NCBI RefSeq assembly: GCF_019443985.1
Contig: NZ_CP049303.1
Coordinates: forward strand, 1,178,001-1,242,000
Length of the DNA: 64,000 nt
Source of the DNA: Liquorilactobacillus hordei DSM 19519
GTDB taxonomy: Bacteria; Bacillota; Bacilli; Lactobacillales; Lactobacillaceae
Direction of reading: 5' to 3'
The notes below the pieces were generated by a model. The model was not told the DNA's origin. It ran no database searches and saw only the letters and a list, made by a program, of their open reading frames with translations. This document shows, one piece after another, positions 18,511-28,697 of the stretch (positions within the stretch are counted from its first letter, which is position 1; every line of letters starts with the position of its first letter). A program made the translations under genes and the position numbers.

Positions 18511-19433
18511 CTAGTGTACTAATAACAGGTGCTAAAGGATTTATCGGTTCGTCGTTAATAAAACTTTTTACTTCCAAAAAATACAAAGTAATCGGTTGGG
18601 ATGTTGATATAAAAGAAACAAAGTTCAAGGATAATGACAATTTAAAAGAAGTGGATTTAGGAAATCAAAATTTGATATCTCGTGAATTAATTAAAGATAA
18701 ACCAGATATTATTATTCATTGTGCTGGTTCGGCTGATGTTAGCAAGTCTGTTAGGAATCCAGATATTGATTTTCAAGGGAATGTTGCATTAACGCATAAT
18801 TTACTTTTTGGTATTTATAAATCTGGCATAACTTTACCTAAAATTATTTTTTTATCTAGTGCAGCTGTTTATGGAAATCCAAAAAAGTTACCTATAACTG
18901 AAAAAGCGCCTGTAAATCCTTTATCTCCATATGCATTACACAAAGTAATGTGTGAGCAAATGTGTCAATACTTTATATCTAATTATCAAATGAATATTAA
19001 GATATTGAGAATTTTCTCAGCATACGGGACAGGATTAAAAAAACAAATTTTTTGGGATATGTATAATAAGGCAAAATTGACTGGTAGATTAGATATGTTT
19101 GGTTCTGGAAATGAAAGTAGGGATTTTATTAATATTACTGATGTTATAGAGTCTATTTATCTTGTGGCCACAAAGGACACGGCAGACTATGATATTTATA
19201 ACGTTGCTAATGGTTCAGAGGTATCAATTAGGGATGCTGCAACTCTGTTTGCAAACATTATGAGAGTTCCTAGTGAAAAAGTTTACTTTAATAATGTTGT
19301 GCGAGAAGGAGATCCTTTAAATTGGCAAGCAGATATTTCGAGATTAAAGAATCTAGGATACAAACCGTCTGTTTCAATGGAAAATGGATTAGTAGATTAT
19401 TTTAAGTGGATTGAGGGGAATAGTATATACTAA
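18507..19433 (+). CDS. NAD-dependent epimerase/dehydratase (extended SDR)
   Basis: 308 residues. Rossmann motif TGAKGFIG (res. 7-14), catalytic SSAAVYG and YALHK (Y-x-x-x-K). The ATG at 18507 overlaps the previous stop (ATGA) and follows GGAGGG; the longer frame from 18492 reads through the ribosome site. Acts on a nucleotide sugar in the cytoplasm: UDP-glucose/GlcNAc 4-epimerase or a dehydratase/reductase are all possible. Its substrate is not readable, but it adds one further modified sugar to the EPS. Confidence 0.8.
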   Translation: MTSVLITGAKGFIGSSLIKLFTSKKYKVIGWDVDIKETKFKDNDNLKEVDLGNQNLISRELIKDKPDIIIHCAGSADVSKSVRNPDIDFQGNVALTHNLLFGIYKSGITLPKIIFLSSAAVYGNPKKLPITEKAPVNPLSPYALHKVMCEQMCQYFISNYQMNIKILRIFSAYGTGLKKQIFWDMYNKAKLTGRLDMFGSGNESRDFINITDVIESIYLVATKDTADYDIYNVANGSEVSIRDAATLFANIMRVPSEKVYFNNVVREGDPLNWQADISRLKNLGYKPSVSMENGLVDYFKWIEGNSIY

Positions 19434-20038
19434 TGGATGTTATTTTTAGAAAAATAAGAAGCTTTTTTGATAAACAAGAATTGAAGGAAAAAAGAAAACT
19501 TTGGGAAGGTAATCAAAAGATAAGTTTTGATGATACTTTTACTTTTTTTAAGGAAACGTCACTTAACATTAGTTCGAAATTAAACGGAAAAATTTCAATA
19601 AATTCTAATACCTGTGTTCGTGGAAGTTTGGAAATTCAAAGAGACAATGGGAATATAATTGTTGGGAAAAATTGTTATATTGGAGATCATACTAGAATTT
19701 GGTCTGCCGAATCTATTAAAATTGGTAATAATGTTCTTATTGCACATAACTGTAATATTTTTGATAACGATACACATCCAACTGAGTTACATGAAAGAAG
19801 AGAGGATGCTAATAATATTATTTTTAAGAATGTCAGAGCCGATTTTCCTTCCTTACGGGTAAGTCCTATCATAATTGAAGATGACGTGTGGATTGGTTGC
19901 AATTCGTTGATTTTAAAGGGTGTTAAAATTGGTAAAGGGGCAATAATAGGGGCTGGCAGTGTAGTAACAAAAGATGTACCTCCCTTTGCAACAGTTGTTG
20001 GAAATCCAGCACATATAGTCAAAAACAAGCAAGGGTGA
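19433..20038 (+). CDS. EPS O-acetyltransferase, left-handed beta-helix (WbbJ/NodL type)
   Basis: 201 residues with hexapeptide repeats from about residue 65 to 190 ([44 protein letters not shown]). The catalytic histidine is in DNDTHP (about 112-117). Uses acetyl-CoA to acetylate a sugar of the repeat unit. The ATG overlaps the previous stop (TAATG), so translation is coupled. The last helix [10 protein letters not shown] is the usual end of these enzymes. Confidence 0.85.
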   Translation: MDVIFRKIRSFFDKQELKEKRKLWEGNQKISFDDTFTFFKETSLNISSKLNGKISINSNTCVRGSLEIQRDNGNIIVGKNCYIGDHTRIWSAESIKIGNNVLIAHNCNIFDNDTHPTELHERREDANNIIFKNVRADFPSLRVSPIIIEDDVWIGCNSLILKGVKIGKGAIIGAGSVVTKDVPPFATVVGNPAHIVKNKQG

Positions 20039-20045
20039 ATGATTA

Positions 20046-21356
20046 ATGAAATTTGATTTTCTTAAAGTAGGTGAAAAAAAATTAGCCTTAAGTATGATAT
20101 TAAGTACGTTATGCAAACCAATAAGTATGCTTCTTTCGTTTGTCTACGTTCCTATACTGCTTAGCTATTTAGGTGTTACAAATTATGGTATTTGGATGAC
20201 AATTATGACTATCATAAATTGGATTAATTATTTTGATATCGGAATTGGTAATGGACTTAGAAATCTTTTAACTAGCTTTATTGTTCAAAATAAATTTAAA
20301 GAAGCAAAAATTGCTGTTTCTACAGCTTACGTTGCACTTAGCTTAATTTCATTTTTATTTTTAATAATTGGTTCTGTTGCAATTATTTTAATAGATACCA
20401 AGAATGTCTTTAATTCAGTTGAACCATTGAAATTGGTTTTGTTTATCAGTTTTTTCTTTATCTGTATAAATTTTATTTTTTCTTTGTCTAAAACAGAATT
20501 ATATTCGCTTCATCAGGCTGAAAAAACTAGTTACATATTGATTTTAACTCAATGTATTAATTTGGTAGGAATTTTTTCTTTATCTCTCTTTGGTAATGGG
20601 AGTATTTTGGCGATTTCAATTTTAACAGGCTTTTCTACTGCTATAAGTTATATTATTTTTTCAATGGAAATTTGGAGAAAAAAAAAGTATCTCGCACCGA
20701 ATTTTCATTTATACCAGGCCAAAATGTTGAAGGCTATTTGTAATTTGGGAGTAGAATTTTTTATAATCCAAATTGCTGTTTTGGTTTTGTATTCAAGTGA
20801 TAATTTTATAATAATTAAATTGTTTGGACCGGACGCTGTCACGCCTTATACGACAACATATAATGCTTTTGGGATTGTAAATGGTCTATTTGGTGCGATG
20901 ATAGCACCTTTGTGGTCAAGATTTACAGTCGCTTTTGTGAGAAAAGATTTCATTTGGATGAAGAAAACACTTAATAAGTTGAACCTTTCTTTGATACCGA
21001 TTATTTTAGTTCTTTTGTGTGGGGTATTGTTTTTTAAACCGTTATCTGTTATTTGGTTGCATAAAACCCTTTTTTTTGATAAAGGGTTAATTCCAATGAT
21101 GGGTATCTATTATTTTTTAATGATTTGGGGTTCAATTTATTCAACGTTTCTTAATGGAATAGGAAAAATAAAACTACAACTTTATTTGGCCGTTTTTGGG
21201 GCGTTAATTAATATCCCACTAAGTATTTTTTTTGGAAAATATTGTGAGATGCGAACGACTGGTGTTTTGTTGGCCACAATTATTTGTATGGTAATCTCTA
21301 ATGTACCTTTAACTATTCAAGCAATTAACTATTTGCGTAAGAACTCATCTAATTAA
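20046..21356 (+). CDS. wzx: Wzx-type oligosaccharide flippase
   Basis: 436 residues, about 12 membrane helices, polysaccharide transport (PST/MVF) family. The first helices carry the family features SYLGVTNYGIWMTI and FDIGIGNGLRNLL (about res. 41-54 and 63-75). It moves lipid-linked repeat units to the outer face for Wzy. Basic N-terminus, no signal peptide needed. Seven bases after the acetyltransferase, in the EPS operon. Confidence 0.88.
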   Translation: MKFDFLKVGEKKLALSMILSTLCKPISMLLSFVYVPILLSYLGVTNYGIWMTIMTIINWINYFDIGIGNGLRNLLTSFIVQNKFKEAKIAVSTAYVALSLISFLFLIIGSVAIILIDTKNVFNSVEPLKLVLFISFFFICINFIFSLSKTELYSLHQAEKTSYILILTQCINLVGIFSLSLFGNGSILAISILTGFSTAISYIIFSMEIWRKKKYLAPNFHLYQAKMLKAICNLGVEFFIIQIAVLVLYSSDNFIIIKLFGPDAVTPYTTTYNAFGIVNGLFGAMIAPLWSRFTVAFVRKDFIWMKKTLNKLNLSLIPIILVLLCGVLFFKPLSVIWLHKTLFFDKGLIPMMGIYYFLMIWGSIYSTFLNGIGKIKLQLYLAVFGALINIPLSIFFGKYCEMRTTGVLLATIICMVISNVPLTIQAINYLRKNSSN

Positions 21357-21384
21357 AATTTAAAATATAGGCTGGTGAGATATT

Positions 21385-22446
21385 TTGTATTTGTTCTGCA
21401 TTTCTAACCATGGTTTTGGGCATTTAATGCGTAACTTAATAGTGATTAAAGAGTTTTTAGAACTTAACAAAAAAATTATTATTATATCCGGAAAAAAGCA
21501 ATTAAAGTTTTTGCGGATATATTTATCATCAACGCAACTGAATGTTAATAATTGTGTTTTTATTGAAATGAATAATGATTTTGGGCTTAGAGTGAGAAAA
21601 GATTTTTTAAAGCTTGATTATGATAAAATCTCAAATGGAGTTGAAAGTCATCTAAAGCAATTTCCTGATTTGATTGAACTGGGTAAAAAGATTATTGAAA
21701 AATATCATGTAACACATATTATTTCTGACGTTACTCCGTGGGTTCTTACCTCTACCAAAGAAATGAATATTAAGTCAACTTTGCTGGCAAGTTTTACGTG
21801 GTTGGATATATATGAGGAATTTCTTCCCGAGAAATTATTAGAACTATTTATTAAGAGTTATAATGATGCACAACAAGTTATTTTTTATGAACTTGCTAAT
21901 CCCCAGACACTAAAAAGATTTTCTAGTGGAGTTAACGTTGGCTTGGCTTCGCGAAACATGTCAGTTGATAGAATTAATGAAATTAAGAGTGAATTTGATA
22001 ACACAAAAAAGACAATTTTTGTATCTGTTGGGATGAGTAACAACGGGGTTTATAGTTCTTACGATGTTGAAGAATTGCCATATAATTTTATTACGACTCA
22101 TGGTGTTGGAGTAAAAGGCAAGAATGTTAAGCAATTGCCAATAGATGTTTTAGATACTCAAAATTATGTTGCTGCCAGTGATTTTTGTATATCCAAGGCA
22201 GGTTGGACTTCAATATCTGAGATGTTGCTTTCTAAGAGACCAATGGCACTGATTAGACGAGACGATAATGCAGAAGATCGTTACTTGATTAACAAACTTT
22301 GTAGAAGAAAGCAAGCCATTGCAATAGATTTATTTGAACTTTCTGATATTGGGAAAATCATTACGAAGATGCAAAAAGTTGAGTGGGGAAGTTATGATTA
22401 TCAAAATGACTCTGATAAGATAGCAAATCTTATCATTAATTATTAG
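21385..22446 (+). CDS. Probable glycosyltransferase, GT1/GT28-like
   Basis: 353 residues. The N-terminus CISNHGFGHLMRNL has the glycine-histidine loop (GxGHxxR) of MurG-like GT-B transferases, and the C-terminal half has the donor motif CISKAGWTSISEMLLSKRP (about res. 271-289), like the KAG-x(4)-E segment of family 28. Start TTG at 21385 after GGTGAG. Last gene of the variable EPS block; it overlaps the convergent AraC gene by 11 bases. Acceptor and donor unknown. Confidence 0.68.
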   Translation: MYLFCISNHGFGHLMRNLIVIKEFLELNKKIIIISGKKQLKFLRIYLSSTQLNVNNCVFIEMNNDFGLRVRKDFLKLDYDKISNGVESHLKQFPDLIELGKKIIEKYHVTHIISDVTPWVLTSTKEMNIKSTLLASFTWLDIYEEFLPEKLLELFIKSYNDAQQVIFYELANPQTLKRFSSGVNVGLASRNMSVDRINEIKSEFDNTKKTIFVSVGMSNNGVYSSYDVEELPYNFITTHGVGVKGKNVKQLPIDVLDTQNYVAASDFCISKAGWTSISEMLLSKRPMALIRRDDNAEDRYLINKLCRRKQAIAIDLFELSDIGKIITKMQKVEWGSYDYQNDSDKIANLIINY

Positions 22447-23308
22447 TATTCCAGCTAAGTCTGAATTCTTTAGGTGAGATTTCTTCCTTTTTTTTGAAAA
22501 CACGGCTGAAGTAATTTGCATCGTCTAGGCCTACAGCTTGCGCAACTTCCTCAATTGTTTTATTAGAAAAGCGCAGCATTTTCTTGGCTTCGCTGATTCT
22601 AACATTAGTGAGATAGTTATTAACTGTGATATCATATTCTCTTTTGAAGACTTTGCTGAGATAATATTTATCAATGTAAAAGATATTTGAAAGGGAATCG
22701 AGTGTTATTCTTTTATAGTAATTTTGGTCGATGAAGTATTTAACTTCTTCGCCTTTTTTTTGTTTCTTACCATTTTTTTCAGTATTAATACCATACCAAG
22801 TTTCTTCCATTAAGTTATTTAGGAATAAAGCAAGTTGACTATATATCTGCATGTCTTGAGTAAATGAATTAGAATTGGCAATTGCTTGAATATTTGCTAG
22901 TATCCTAATGTATTTCTGCAGATTTTCAGATTTAAAATGATATTTTCCACCACGTTGGCAATATTTAGCGAATATTTGTTTAGCATTTGTTCCATAGAAG
23001 TGAATCCATTTAAGAGTCCAGAGTTCTTTCGAAGTCTGATGTAAATATTCATTCTCGCAGTCAATAAAAACACAATCACCTTCTTCTAAGTTGTAAACAG
23101 TATCTTCATATTTGAGTATTCCGTTACCCTTTAAAACAACAAAAAAAAGTAACGAATTTAAATTTTTTCGCCCACTTGTATGTTTTTGTTTGGCAGTTAA
23201 TTCACCCACTTCTTGTAAGAAAAGTAAATTGTTCCTTGCGAAAGTAGATGGTGTATAGATAGTGCGGTTTGATCTTACTATGTCTCCATGAAATAAAGAA
23301 TTATTCAA
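22436..23308 (-). CDS. AraC-family transcriptional regulator
   Basis: 290 residues: N-terminal cupin ligand domain (about 40-140; GILKYEDTVYNLEEGDCVF) and C-terminal double helix-turn-helix (about 185-285; LSNIFYIDKYYLSKVFKREY and VAQAVGLDDANYFSRVFKKK). Start is TTG at 23308 after GAGGAGA. Probably senses a sugar. It splits the EPS region: convergent with the last transferase and divergent from the GDP-fucose genes, so it may control gmd-fcl-manC-pgm. A repeated AT-rich motif lies in the shared promoter region. Confidence 0.88.
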   Translation of the reverse strand: MNNSLFHGDIVRSNRTIYTPSTFARNNLLFLQEVGELTAKQKHTSGRKNLNSLLFFVVLKGNGILKYEDTVYNLEEGDCVFIDCENEYLHQTSKELWTLKWIHFYGTNAKQIFAKYCQRGGKYHFKSENLQKYIRILANIQAIANSNSFTQDMQIYSQLALFLNNLMEETWYGINTEKNGKKQKKGEEVKYFIDQNYYKRITLDSLSNIFYIDKYYLSKVFKREYDITVNNYLTNVRISEAKKMLRFSNKTIEEVAQAVGLDDANYFSRVFKKKEEISPKEFRLSWNTNN

Positions 23309-23325
23309 AATGTTCTCCTCCGTAT

Positions 23326-23409
23326 AATAATTATAATCAATAAGCCAAGATAATGCTACAACAACTCAAGATATTGACTAATAATATATTTTAAAATAAT
23401 TATAATTAA
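23326..23409. promoter_or_regulatory. Direct-repeat pair in the AraC/gmd divergent promoter region
   Basis: AATAATTATAATCAA (23326-23340) and AATAATTATAATTAA (23395-23409), 14 of 15 identical, 69 bases apart start to start. A TTGACT -35-like box is at 23374-23379 ahead of gmd. Possible AraC half-sites; the region is so AT-rich that chance similarity must be kept in mind. Confidence 0.35.
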
Positions 23410-23446
23410 GATAGTATTTTAAAACTGTTTGAAAGTAGGAATAGTT

Positions 23447-24508
23447 ATGATTAAAAAGGCATTAATTACAGGTATTACAGGGCAAGATGGCTCATACTTA
23501 GCCGAATTTTTAATTGAAAAAGGATATGAGGTCCATGGTATTACTAGGAGATCCTCACTTTCTAATACGGGGAGAATAGATCACTTAATTGCTAATAATG
23601 AAATCAAATTACATGATGGTGATTTATCTGATTCATCAGGTCTTATTAGAATCATTGGTGAGATTGAACCGGATGAAATATATAACCTAGCTGCACAATC
23701 ACATGTCCAAGTTTCATTTGATGTACCCGAATATTCAGGGGATGTGGATGCTCTTGGAGTATTACGAATTCTTGAAGCTGTTCGTGTACTTGGATTAACA
23801 AAAAAGACAAAGGTTTATCAAGCGTCCACATCTGAATTATATGGAAAGGTTGAAGAAGTTCCCCAAAAAGAGACTACACCTTTTCATCCATATAGTCCTT
23901 ATGCAGTTGCTAAGCAATATGGCTTTTGGATTACAAAAGAATACCGCGAAGCATATAATATGTTTGCTGTTAATGGAATTTTATTCAACCATGAATCTGA
24001 ACGTCGTGGCGAAAACTTTGTAACCCGCAAGATAACACTTGCTGCAGGTAGAATTGCTGAAGGATTGCAAGATCATCTTGAACTTGGAAATATGGATTCG
24101 CTTCGCGACTGGGGGTATGCAAAAGACTATGTTGAATGTATGTGGTTGATTTTGCAACATGACTCTCCAGAAGATTTCGTGATTGCAACAGGCGAACAAC
24201 ATACGGTACGTGACTTTACTGAAAAGACGTTTAAGGCAAATGGCTTCAATATTCGTTGGGAAGGACAAGCTCTTGAGGAAAAAGGTTACGATGAAGCAAC
24301 TGGGAAACTCTTGGTTTCTGTTAATCCAGAATGGTTCCGACCAACTGATGTTGATAATTTATGGGGAGATCCTACAAAGGCTAAGACTGTCCTTGGATGG
24401 AACCCACAAAAAACGAGCTATGAAGAATTAATTAAAATTATGGCCGAACATGATAGAAAATTAGCGAAAAGAGAATTAGCTATTAAGAATGCAAATGCAA
24501 CTAAATAG
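23447..24508 (+). CDS. gmd: GDP-mannose 4,6-dehydratase
   Basis: 353 residues, near-standard length. Makes GDP-4-keto-6-deoxymannose from GDP-mannose. Rossmann [11 protein letters not shown] (res. 8-18), RRSS loop, catalytic STSELYGK and Y-x-x-x-K in [11 protein letters not shown], then the Gmd-specific [17 protein letters not shown]. The ATG at 23447 is chosen since AGGA lies seven bases before it; the TTG at 23429 has no site. First of four genes for GDP-fucose. Less AT-rich than the transferase block just upstream, so perhaps an older, separate module. Confidence 0.93.
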   Translation: MIKKALITGITGQDGSYLAEFLIEKGYEVHGITRRSSLSNTGRIDHLIANNEIKLHDGDLSDSSGLIRIIGEIEPDEIYNLAAQSHVQVSFDVPEYSGDVDALGVLRILEAVRVLGLTKKTKVYQASTSELYGKVEEVPQKETTPFHPYSPYAVAKQYGFWITKEYREAYNMFAVNGILFNHESERRGENFVTRKITLAAGRIAEGLQDHLELGNMDSLRDWGYAKDYVECMWLILQHDSPEDFVIATGEQHTVRDFTEKTFKANGFNIRWEGQALEEKGYDEATGKLLVSVNPEWFRPTDVDNLWGDPTKAKTVLGWNPQKTSYEELIKIMAEHDRKLAKRELAIKNANATK

Positions 24509-24528
24509 TTGAAGGGAAGCTTTTACTT

Positions 24529-25473
24529 ATGATGGAAAAAGATGCAAAAATATATGTTGCTGGACATCGTGGAATGGTTGGTTCGGCAATTGTTAGAGGT
24601 TTAGAAAAACAAGGGTATCATAACATTATTACAAGAACACACAAGGAGCTGGATTTAATCCGTCAAAGTGATGTTGAAGATTTCTTTGAACAGGAGAAAC
24701 CGGATTATGTATTTTTAGCAGCAGCAAAGGTTGGCGGTATTATAGCTAATCAAGAGGCATTGGCCGATTTTATGTATGATAACGTGATGCTTGAGATGAA
24801 TGTCATTAATTCTGCATTTAAGAATCATGTTAAAAAGCTTGAATTTTTAGGTTCGTCATGTATTTATCCCAGATTAGCACCACAACCAATTTCAGAAAAA
24901 AGTTTGCTTACATCTTCTTTAGAGCAGACAAATGAGGCATACGCACTTGCCAAAATTTCAGGATTGAAGTATTGCGAATATTTGAATCGTCAGTATGGAA
25001 CTAACTATATTTCTGCAATGCCAACTAATTTATATGGTGCAAATGATAATTATCATCCAACACATAGTCATGTTGTTCCGGCTCTCATTCGTCGTTTTCA
25101 TGAAGCCAAAATTAACAATTTAAAAACAGTATCATGTTGGGGGAGTGGAACGCCATTGAGAGAATTCCTCTATGTTGATGATTTGGCAGATGCAAGTATC
25201 TTTTTGATGAATAATTATGAAGGTAATGAAACAGTAAATGTTGGAACGGGCAAAGAACTTACGATTAAGGAATTAACAGAATTGGTAGCCAAAGTTATCG
25301 GTTATCAGGGTGAAATTACATGGGATAGTACAAAGCCAGATGGTACTCCACGTAAATTGTTAGATGTTTCTAAATTGAAGGGTCTTGGCTGGACCTATTC
25401 CGTAGAGCTTGAGGACGGATTAAAATTGGCATATGAAGATTTTCTGAATAATCCTGTAAGAGCGGAAAGATAA
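24529..25473 (+). CDS. fcl: GDP-L-fucose synthase
   Basis: 314 residues. NADPH-dependent 3,5-epimerase/4-reductase that completes GDP-L-fucose. Rossmann GHRGMVGSA (res. 13-21), the cysteine-containing [15 protein letters not shown] (about 107-121) and Y-x-x-x-K in [11 protein letters not shown] are all present, as is the VDDLADA stretch. Twenty bases behind gmd. Together with gmd this shows that the organism can supply L-fucose to its polysaccharide. Confidence 0.93.
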   Translation: MMEKDAKIYVAGHRGMVGSAIVRGLEKQGYHNIITRTHKELDLIRQSDVEDFFEQEKPDYVFLAAAKVGGIIANQEALADFMYDNVMLEMNVINSAFKNHVKKLEFLGSSCIYPRLAPQPISEKSLLTSSLEQTNEAYALAKISGLKYCEYLNRQYGTNYISAMPTNLYGANDNYHPTHSHVVPALIRRFHEAKINNLKTVSCWGSGTPLREFLYVDDLADASIFLMNNYEGNETVNVGTGKELTIKELTELVAKVIGYQGEITWDSTKPDGTPRKLLDVSKLKGLGWTYSVELEDGLKLAYEDFLNNPVRAER

Positions 25474-25503
25474 GCTTTTTATAATTCATAAGAAGGTGAA
25501 AAT

Positions 25504-26841
25504 GTGAATATTGTGTTGCTTTCAGGTGGTTCAGGTAAACGACTCTGGCCATTATCCAATGATATTCGTTCCAAACAATTTATTAATATTTTTAAAAGTA
25601 AGAATAAAACTTATGAGTCAATGGTTCAACGTGTGTTTGGTCAAATTAAGAGAGTTGATAATGATGCGGAAATTACGATTGCTACCTCTAAGAGTCAGGT
25701 TTCAACACTGCATCATCAACTCGGTGATGATATTTCAATTTGTGTGGAACCAACTCGACGAGATACTTTTCCTGCTATTGCTCTTGTTGCAGCCTATCTG
25801 CATGATGTAAAGCATGTTAGTAAAAATAATGCTATCGTTGTCTGCCCAGTGGATCCATACGTTGAGGATGAATATTTTGGTGCCTTAAAGGTACTTGAGA
25901 CCTTAGCAGAAAATGGTTCATCGAATCTTGTACTTATGGGGATTGAGCCAACATACCCAAGTGAGAAATACGGCTATATTATACCTGAGGACGATAGTAC
26001 GATTAGTAAAGTAGATTCATTCAAAGAAAAGCCAAATGAAGAAACTGCCAAAAAGTATATTGAACAAGGTGCATTATGGAATAGTGGTGTGTTTGCTTTT
26101 AAACTAGAATACTTGCTTAATAAGGCACATGAATTGATCGATTTTGCAGATTATGAAGATCTTTATAATAAGTATGATCAACTAGAAAAAATTAGCTTTG
26201 ATTATGCTGTTGTTGAAAAGGAATCTGATATCAGTGTAATGCATTTTGGTGGCGAATGGAAAGATTTAGGAACTTGGAATACTTTAACTGAGTCAATGGA
26301 AGAAAATGTCATTGGCAGAGGAATTCTTGATGAAACGAACTCTGATGTGAATATTATTAATGAATTAAACATTCCGATTCTTGCTATGGGCTTAAAAGAT
26401 GTTGTTATTTCTGCAAGTCCTGATGGAATTTTGGTCTCGAATAAGGAACGTTCTAGCCAGATGAAGCCATATGTTGAGAAGATAAAACAACGTGTGATGT
26501 ATGCTGAAAAGTCATGGGGTAAATTTCAAGTGATTGACGTTGAAGACAAGAGCTTAACGATACTTGTGTCTCTTAATGCAAATCATAGTATGAATTATCA
26601 TAGCCATGAACATCGACAAGAAACTTGGACGATTGTTTCAGGAGAAGGGTCTGTTTTGCTTGATGGTGTTGAGCGTAAAGTAACGGAGGGAGATGTAATC
26701 TCCATTGAAACAGGAGTTAAACATACTTTAAAGGCAATCACGGATCTTAAAGCTATTGAAGTTCAAATGGGTAAAAATATTTCAGTTAAAGATAAAAAAA
26801 AGTATCAATTGATTAAGCAGAAGGGGCAAGAAGATGAGTAA
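25504..26841 (+). CDS. manC: Mannose-1-phosphate guanylyltransferase (type II, with cupin domain)
   Basis: 445 residues. N-terminal nucleotidyltransferase with LSGGSGKRLWPLSN (res. 6-19), FKEKP (about 176) and WNSGVF; C-terminal cupin domain from about residue 345 (MNYHSHEHRQETWTIVSGEG) as in bifunctional mannose-6-phosphate isomerase/GDP-mannose pyrophosphorylases. Makes GDP-mannose, the substrate of Gmd. Start GTG at 25504 after AAGGTG; an ATG two bases earlier is out of frame. Overlaps the next gene by eight bases. Confidence 0.92.
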   Translation: MNIVLLSGGSGKRLWPLSNDIRSKQFINIFKSKNKTYESMVQRVFGQIKRVDNDAEITIATSKSQVSTLHHQLGDDISICVEPTRRDTFPAIALVAAYLHDVKHVSKNNAIVVCPVDPYVEDEYFGALKVLETLAENGSSNLVLMGIEPTYPSEKYGYIIPEDDSTISKVDSFKEKPNEETAKKYIEQGALWNSGVFAFKLEYLLNKAHELIDFADYEDLYNKYDQLEKISFDYAVVEKESDISVMHFGGEWKDLGTWNTLTESMEENVIGRGILDETNSDVNIINELNIPILAMGLKDVVISASPDGILVSNKERSSQMKPYVEKIKQRVMYAEKSWGKFQVIDVEDKSLTILVSLNANHSMNYHSHEHRQETWTIVSGEGSVLLDGVERKVTEGDVISIETGVKHTLKAITDLKAIEVQMGKNISVKDKKKYQLIKQKGQEDE

Positions 26842-28522
26842 TGCAGAATTGAACTTTAAACAATGGTCCAGTTATCATTTGGAAGATGAAGATCTTACTA
26901 GTGAGTTAAAACAAATATCCTCAGATGAAGAGCAAATAAATGATGCATTTTATCGTGATTTAGAATTTGGAACAGGAGGATTGCGTGGTGTAATCGGTGT
27001 AGGCACGAATCGTATGAATGTCTATACTGTTGCTAAGGCTTCTCAGGGCCTGGCTAATTATGTTGTCCAGAATTTTAAGAAGGAGCAACAAAAAATAGCG
27101 ATTAGTTATGATTCGCGAATCAAATCTGATAAGTTTGCACAGGTTGCTGCTGAAGTATTTGTTGCCAATGGAATTCAAGTATATATGTATTCTAAAATTA
27201 TGCCTACTCCTACGTTGTCATTTGCTGTTCGTGAATTAGGATGTGCAGCTGGAATAATGATTACCGCTTCACATAATCCCTCTAAGTACAATGGGTACAA
27301 GGTCTATGGCCCAGATGGTTGTCAAATTACAACTGAGGCAGCGGCTGTAATACTTGCTGAGATTGAAAAACTTGATATTTTTTCAGATGTTAAAAGAGTG
27401 GATTTCGCAACTGCAATTGAAGAATCAAAAATTACCTATATTGGTAATGATATTTTTGACAAATTCATCAAAGAGGTTCAGAGTCAATCATTATTAGGCA
27501 ATGAAGAAGTTGATAAGGATGTCGCAATTATTTACTCACCGCTTAATGGAACAGGTTTGATTCCTGTTACAACAGTGTTAAAGAAAAGCGGTTTTAATAA
27601 TATTACAGTTGTTGAGGAACAAGAAAATCCTGATGGGAATTTTCCAACTTGTCCCTATCCTAACCCCGAGATTCGTGAGGCAATGGCACTAGGAATTCAG
27701 TATGCACAGAGAAAGAACGCAGACCTATTATTAGCAACTGATCCTGACTGTGATCGTGTAGGAATCGCAGTTAAGAATAGTAAAGGTGAACACGTACTTC
27801 TTTCAGGTAATGAGACAGGTATGCTTCTACTAGATTATATTTGTTCACGTAGAATTGCGCTTGGAACGATGCCTAAGAATCCTGAATTGGTAAAGACAAT
27901 TGTTACTATTGATATGGCTGATAGAATAGCTGCTCATTATGGAGTCAAAACAGTTAATTTATTGACTGGATTCAAGTTTATTGGAGAAGAGATTGGAAGA
28001 TTAGAAAAAGAAGGACACAAAGATTCTTACATTTTTGGTTTTGAGGAAAGTTATGGGTACTTGAGTGGTACATATGTAAGAGATAAAGATGCTGTTAATG
28101 GAGCATTTTTAATTTGTGAGATGTTTGCGTATTACAAGAGCCAAGGTATTAGTCTATTAGATAAATTAAACGAGCTATATTCAATCTATGGTTATACACT
28201 AAATACGTTACATTCCTATGCATTTGAAGGTGAGACAGGGTTTGAAAAAATGCAGAGTGTAATGAATGCATTTAGAGGTAATATACAAAATATTGGGTCG
28301 GAGAATGTGGAGAAAGTCGATGATTTTAGTAAAGGTATTGGTGATTTACCAAAATCTAATGTGTTAAAGTTTACTTTAAATAACAATTGCTCTGTAGTTA
28401 TCAGGCCTTCTGGCACAGAGCCTAAATTGAAAGCTTATATTTCTGTTAGTGCGGATAGTAGTAATGAGGCAAAAAATAAAGAAAAACACATAGTTGAATT
28501 TTTAGAATCGATAATTAAATAA
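26834..28522 (+). CDS. Phosphoglucomutase/phosphomannomutase
   Basis: 562 residues, the long PgcA-type of the alpha-phosphohexomutase superfamily. Phosphoserine loop TASHNPSKYNGYKVYG, metal loop TDPDCDRVG, sugar-binding FGFEESYGYL and phosphate-binding RPSGTEPKLKAY appear in order. Position after manC suggests it supplies mannose-1-phosphate for GDP-fucose; PgcA-type enzymes also act on glucose phosphate, so it may equally feed UDP-glucose. Overlaps manC by eight bases and is followed by a strong terminator, marking the end of this operon. Confidence 0.9.
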   Translation: MSNAELNFKQWSSYHLEDEDLTSELKQISSDEEQINDAFYRDLEFGTGGLRGVIGVGTNRMNVYTVAKASQGLANYVVQNFKKEQQKIAISYDSRIKSDKFAQVAAEVFVANGIQVYMYSKIMPTPTLSFAVRELGCAAGIMITASHNPSKYNGYKVYGPDGCQITTEAAAVILAEIEKLDIFSDVKRVDFATAIEESKITYIGNDIFDKFIKEVQSQSLLGNEEVDKDVAIIYSPLNGTGLIPVTTVLKKSGFNNITVVEEQENPDGNFPTCPYPNPEIREAMALGIQYAQRKNADLLLATDPDCDRVGIAVKNSKGEHVLLSGNETGMLLLDYICSRRIALGTMPKNPELVKTIVTIDMADRIAAHYGVKTVNLLTGFKFIGEEIGRLEKEGHKDSYIFGFEESYGYLSGTYVRDKDAVNGAFLICEMFAYYKSQGISLLDKLNELYSIYGYTLNTLHSYAFEGETGFEKMQSVMNAFRGNIQNIGSENVEKVDDFSKGIGDLPKSNVLKFTLNNNCSVVIRPSGTEPKLKAYISVSADSSNEAKNKEKHIVEFLESIIK

Positions 28523-28537
28523 CTGGTGTAAAATGAA

Positions 28538-28577
28538 AAAAGTGGCATCGTGGGCAGATGATACCACTTTTTACGTG
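28538..28577 (+). terminator. Terminator after the GDP-fucose module
   Basis: AAAGTGGCATC and GATGATACCACTTT form a hairpin with one bulged base, followed by TTTTTAC. Closes the gmd-fcl-manC-pgm operon. Confidence 0.75.
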
Positions 28578-28697
28578 TAATTAAATATATTTTAAAATAA
28601 ATAATTTAAAAGTATTTATTTTGTTTATTATTTTGGTATACTTAAAGACGGTATTTTATTTAAGAAATTGCAGATATAAGGGAGGAAAAAGTGATTT

